A program made the position numbers and the translations under genes. DNA of 64,000 nucleotides from positions 1,054,001 to 1,118,000 of the forward strand of contig NZ_VHSF01000001.1 in assembly GCF_007050985.1 (NCBI RefSeq), in the 5' to 3' direction. Position 1 is the first letter of the stretch. Each line of letters begins with the position of its first letter. This document shows, piece after piece, positions 61,660 to 64,000 of this stretch. The notes beneath the pieces were generated by a model, which was not told where the DNA came from, did no database searches, and was given only the letters and a program-made list of their open reading frames with translations. The DNA comes from Christiangramia sabulilitoris (GTDB taxonomy: Bacteria > Bacteroidota > Bacteroidia > Flavobacteriales > Flavobacteriaceae).

Positions 61660-63294
61660 TTATTTTTTCAGATAAAATTCCAGCAACTTTTTAGTGGAAG
61701 AATCGTGGTTGATTACTGAATTTGTTGAGAATTCTGCAAGGATCTTATTGGCTAGTTGTTTTCCCAATTCTACCCCCCACTGGTCATAACTGAAAATATT
61801 CCAGATGATCCCCTGTACAAAAATTTTATGCTCATATAGCGCAATAAGCTTCCCCATACTCTCCGGAGTAAGTTGATCTATTAAGATAGTATTTGTAGGG
61901 TTATTCCCCTCAAAGACCTTAAAAGCACTAATCCTGTCAATTTCCTGCTGGCTAAATCCTTTTGATTTTAACTCTTCTTCTACCTCCTCTGCATTTTTTC
62001 CATGCAATAAAGCTTCAGTCTGGGCAAAGTAATTGGCCATTAACTGATCCTGATGGGCATTATTTCCAAATAAGGATCTCTTAAAACCAATAAAATCTGC
62101 CGGGATCAATTTTGTTCCCTGATGTATCAGCTGGAAAAATGCATGTTGAGAATTAGTTCCCGGTTCACCCCAGATGATGGTACCGGTTTCATAATTCACT
62201 TTATTCCCGTTACGATCCACACTCTTACCGTTACTCTCCATAATAGCCTGTTGCAAATATGAAGGGAATTTGTGCAGATATTGCGAATAAGGGATCACCG
62301 CTTCACTTTCTGCCTTAAAGAAATTATTATACCATATGGTTAACAAAGCTAATTGCACAGGGAGGTTTTCCTTAAATGGCGTTAATCTAAAGTGATCATC
62401 CATTTTACGGGCTCCTTCAAGTAACGATGTGAAATTATCATAGCCTATAGCCAGGCTTATTGAAAGACCAACGGCACTCCACAGCGAGAATCTACCTCCA
62501 ACCCAGTCCCACATCGGGAAAATATTATCAGGATCTATTCCAAAGGCCTCTACTTTCTGCAGGTTGGTGGAAACCGCCACAAAATGTTTAGAAACTTCTT
62601 TTTCCGGGACAGATTTCAGGAACCATTCTCTTACCGTCGTAGCATTACTCAATGTCTCCATTGTGGTAAAGGTCTTAGACACTATCAGAAAAAGAGTGGT
62701 TTCAGGATTAAGATCTTTTATAGTTTCAAAAACATGATCTCCGTCTACATTAGATATAAAATGCAGGTTCAGGTGATTTTTATAGAACTCCAGGCTCTCG
62801 GTGACCATTACCGGTCCCAGGTCAGATCCTCCAATCCCGATATTCACCACGTCTGTGAATGCCTTGCCGGTATAGCCTCTTCTGGTTCCATTTATGATCT
62901 CATTACTAAAATCACGGATCCTGGCTTTTACTTCCTGAACTTCAGGAACTACATTTTCGCCTCTAACCTTGATATCTGCTGCCTTTTCTGCTCTAAGGGC
63001 AGTATGCAACACCGGGCGGTTTTCTGTCTGGTTAATAGAATCTCCTGTAAAGTAACTTTCAATTGCATCTTCAAGACCACATTCTTCAGCAAGCTTTAGG
63101 AGCAGGTTTTGAGTCTCTTCAGAAATTCTGTTTTTACTTATATCAACATAAAAATCTTCCCATGTAATGGTGAACTTATCAGCTCGATCTTCATCATTAT
63201 TGAACATATTTCGCATATGCTCATTCTTTATTTCGCTAAAATGCGCCTCTAATTCCTTCCAGGCTTTCGTAGTGGTTGGATCTATATTCTTCAT
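61660..63294 (-). CDS. pgi: Glucose-6-phosphate isomerase
   Basis: Interconverts glucose 6-phosphate and fructose 6-phosphate in glycolysis and gluconeogenesis. In 544 residues the PGI signatures are VNIGIGGSDLGPVMVTESL, the DWVGGRFSLWSAVGL block, SNGKSVDRNGN, the catalytic Glu in WGEPGTNSQHAFFQLIHQG (with His) and the C-terminal Lys region. This is the long, bacterial/eukaryotic type, complete. Its start codon directly follows the stop of the M23 peptidase gene with no gap, so the two share a transcript ending at a terminator. Confidence 0.97.
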   Translation of the reverse strand: MKNIDPTTTKAWKELEAHFSEIKNEHMRNMFNNDEDRADKFTITWEDFYVDISKNRISEETQNLLLKLAEECGLEDAIESYFTGDSINQTENRPVLHTALRAEKAADIKVRGENVVPEVQEVKARIRDFSNEIINGTRRGYTGKAFTDVVNIGIGGSDLGPVMVTESLEFYKNHLNLHFISNVDGDHVFETIKDLNPETTLFLIVSKTFTTMETLSNATTVREWFLKSVPEKEVSKHFVAVSTNLQKVEAFGIDPDNIFPMWDWVGGRFSLWSAVGLSISLAIGYDNFTSLLEGARKMDDHFRLTPFKENLPVQLALLTIWYNNFFKAESEAVIPYSQYLHKFPSYLQQAIMESNGKSVDRNGNKVNYETGTIIWGEPGTNSQHAFFQLIHQGTKLIPADFIGFKRSLFGNNAHQDQLMANYFAQTEALLHGKNAEEVEEELKSKGFSQQEIDRISAFKVFEGNNPTNTILIDQLTPESMGKLIALYEHKIFVQGIIWNIFSYDQWGVELGKQLANKILAEFSTNSVINHDSSTKKLLEFYLKK

Positions 63295-64000
63295 CTAAAT
63301 GTTTTTGTAGGGTATCTGTTCTAATTCTTCCATTAAAGGCTGGATATAGGCAAAATATTCATCCTTAAGTCCATCTTCGATCTTCTTGGCAGAGGGTAAA
63401 TTCTGTCTGAAAGGATCTACCTGCTTACCATTAACCCAAAATCTATAACAAACATGCGGACCGGTAGCCAGTCCTGTACTACCAACATAACCAATTACCT
63501 GACCCTGCTTCACGGTCTCCCCTTTTCTCACTGCTCTTTTTGTCATGTGAAGATACTGAGTTGTGTACTTATCATTATGGCGTACTTTCACGTAATTTCC
63601 GTTACCTGAAGTATATCCCGAAGCGATCACCCTTCCATTTGCTGTACTTACAATAGGGGTATTGTATGCTGCAGCATAATCTGTTCCTAAATGCGCCTTC
63701 CATCGTTTCTGTACCGGGTGAAAACGCCTTTTGGTAAATCGTGATGAAATCCTTGAATAATCCAGAGGTGCTTTAAGGAAGAAACTCTGTAAAGCTTTAG
63801 CCTCTTCATCATAGAAGCTGGCCTTCCCGGTTACGGTATCATTGAGATATCTAAAGGCATAGAAAGGTTTATCTGAATGTTTAAAAACAGCAGCGTCCAC
63901 TTTCTCCACTCCAACGAAAACAGTATCATCGATGTATTTTTCATGATAGACCATTTTGAACTGGTCGCCCTTCTGAAGTTTGAAAAAATCTATGCTCCAC
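63295..64000 (-). CDS. M23 family peptidoglycan peptidase (5' end outside window)
   Basis: A murein endopeptidase-like secreted protein whose N-terminus runs off the right edge; the reading frame continues upstream of the Met at 63954 with WSIDFFKLQKGDQFK. The LytM domain is complete: HLGTDYAA supplies the His-x3-Asp pair, and GNYVKVRHNDKYTTQYLHM and VKQGQVIGYVGSTGLATGPH follow. In canonical M23 enzymes the next motif is HxH; here it is HVC, so Cys replaces the second His, a zinc ligand. The terminal tail has QVDPFRQNLPSAK. Directly upstream of pgi, touching it. Possibly a cell-wall scaffolding or altered-activity form. Confidence 0.9.
   Translation of the reverse strand, partial: WSIDFFKLQKGDQFKMVYHEKYIDDTVFVGVEKVDAAVFKHSDKPFYAFRYLNDTVTGKASFYDEEAKALQSFFLKAPLDYSRISSRFTKRRFHPVQKRWKAHLGTDYAAAYNTPIVSTANGRVIASGYTSGNGNYVKVRHNDKYTTQYLHMTKRAVRKGETVKQGQVIGYVGSTGLATGPHVCYRFWVNGKQVDPFRQNLPSAKKIEDGLKDEYFAYIQPLMEELEQIPYKNI

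Noticed and set aside
62584-63099. Open frame of 171 codons on the plus strand
   Set aside because: It lies wholly antisense to pgi, has no family features or promoter, and its Cys/His/Phe-rich composition is typical of reverse-frame translation.
1-64000. tRNA, rRNA, CRISPR, integrase, transposase or prophage genes
   Set aside because: None was seen in any gap or frame; all gaps are under about 290 bases and hold promoters, terminators or the repeats listed.

Overview
The window is a chromosomal segment of a marine-type member of the Bacteroidota, most likely the family Flavobacteriaceae (Gramella/Christiangramia/Salegentibacter-like; the genus is an inference). The support is direct: several genes belong to families largely confined to this phylum (DUF3078, DUF2480, DUF5689, DUF3667, the flavobacterial L-threonine dehydrogenase), TonB-dependent receptors carry N-terminal carboxypeptidase-like domains, there are many Sec lipoproteins, and promoters fit the Bacteroidota pattern TTG-N17-23-TAnnTTTG instead of -35/-10. 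Coding density is high, base composition is even and moderately AT-rich, and I see no rRNA, tRNA, CRISPR array, prophage or complete insertion sequence. No gap between genes exceeds about 290 bases.

Layout. 1-8 kb: the end of a threonine dehydrogenase gene, small secreted proteins, an M13 metallopeptidase, YraN and methionyl-tRNA synthetase. 8-16 kb: a histone-deacetylase-like hydrolase, a frameshifted DUF3667 gene, a short SSB, a PepSY-like protein with a methyltransferase, a CBS protein with a previously unlisted 57-residue membrane protein, and an M28 peptidase with an epimerase-like gene. 16-27 kb: hflX and the complete Fe-S assembly region on the minus strand, sufA-(four-helix bundle gene)-sufB-(lipoprotein)-sufC-sufD-sufS, a terminator, then a second unit with sufE, a SufT-like DUF59 gene, DUF2480 and DUF3078. 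27-36 kb: thiL, an esterase-like hydrolase, aminopeptidase P, a large sortilin-like beta-propeller protein, and dinB-cbpA-cbpM. 36-47 kb: sdhCAB with a clear promoter and terminator, a methionine aminotransferase/PdeM/TspO-like operon, an unusual flavoprotein disulfide oxidoreductase and mfd.

47-61.5 kb is the most distinctive part. Two secreted nucleases of different families (an endonuclease/exonuclease/phosphatase enzyme and an endonuclease I lipoprotein), a DUF5689 lipoprotein and three TonB-dependent receptors of one subclass lie together, with a surface-type lipoprotein made of four diverged repeats. I infer an extracellular nucleic-acid (phosphate/nucleoside) scavenging locus organised like a polysaccharide utilisation locus but without SusD or a regulator. 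Two of the receptors are paralogues whose upstream regions are still alignable and share a GTTAA/TTAAC dyad. The window ends with pgi and an M23 peptidase gene cut by the edge.

Best candidates for something not described: the four-helix-bundle gene sitting inside the suf operon between 24-base imperfect inverted repeats that touch its start and stop codons; the four-module lipoprotein and its receptor; and two genes, hflX and mfd, whose -7 boxes lie exactly five bases from ATG, suggesting leaderless transcripts.
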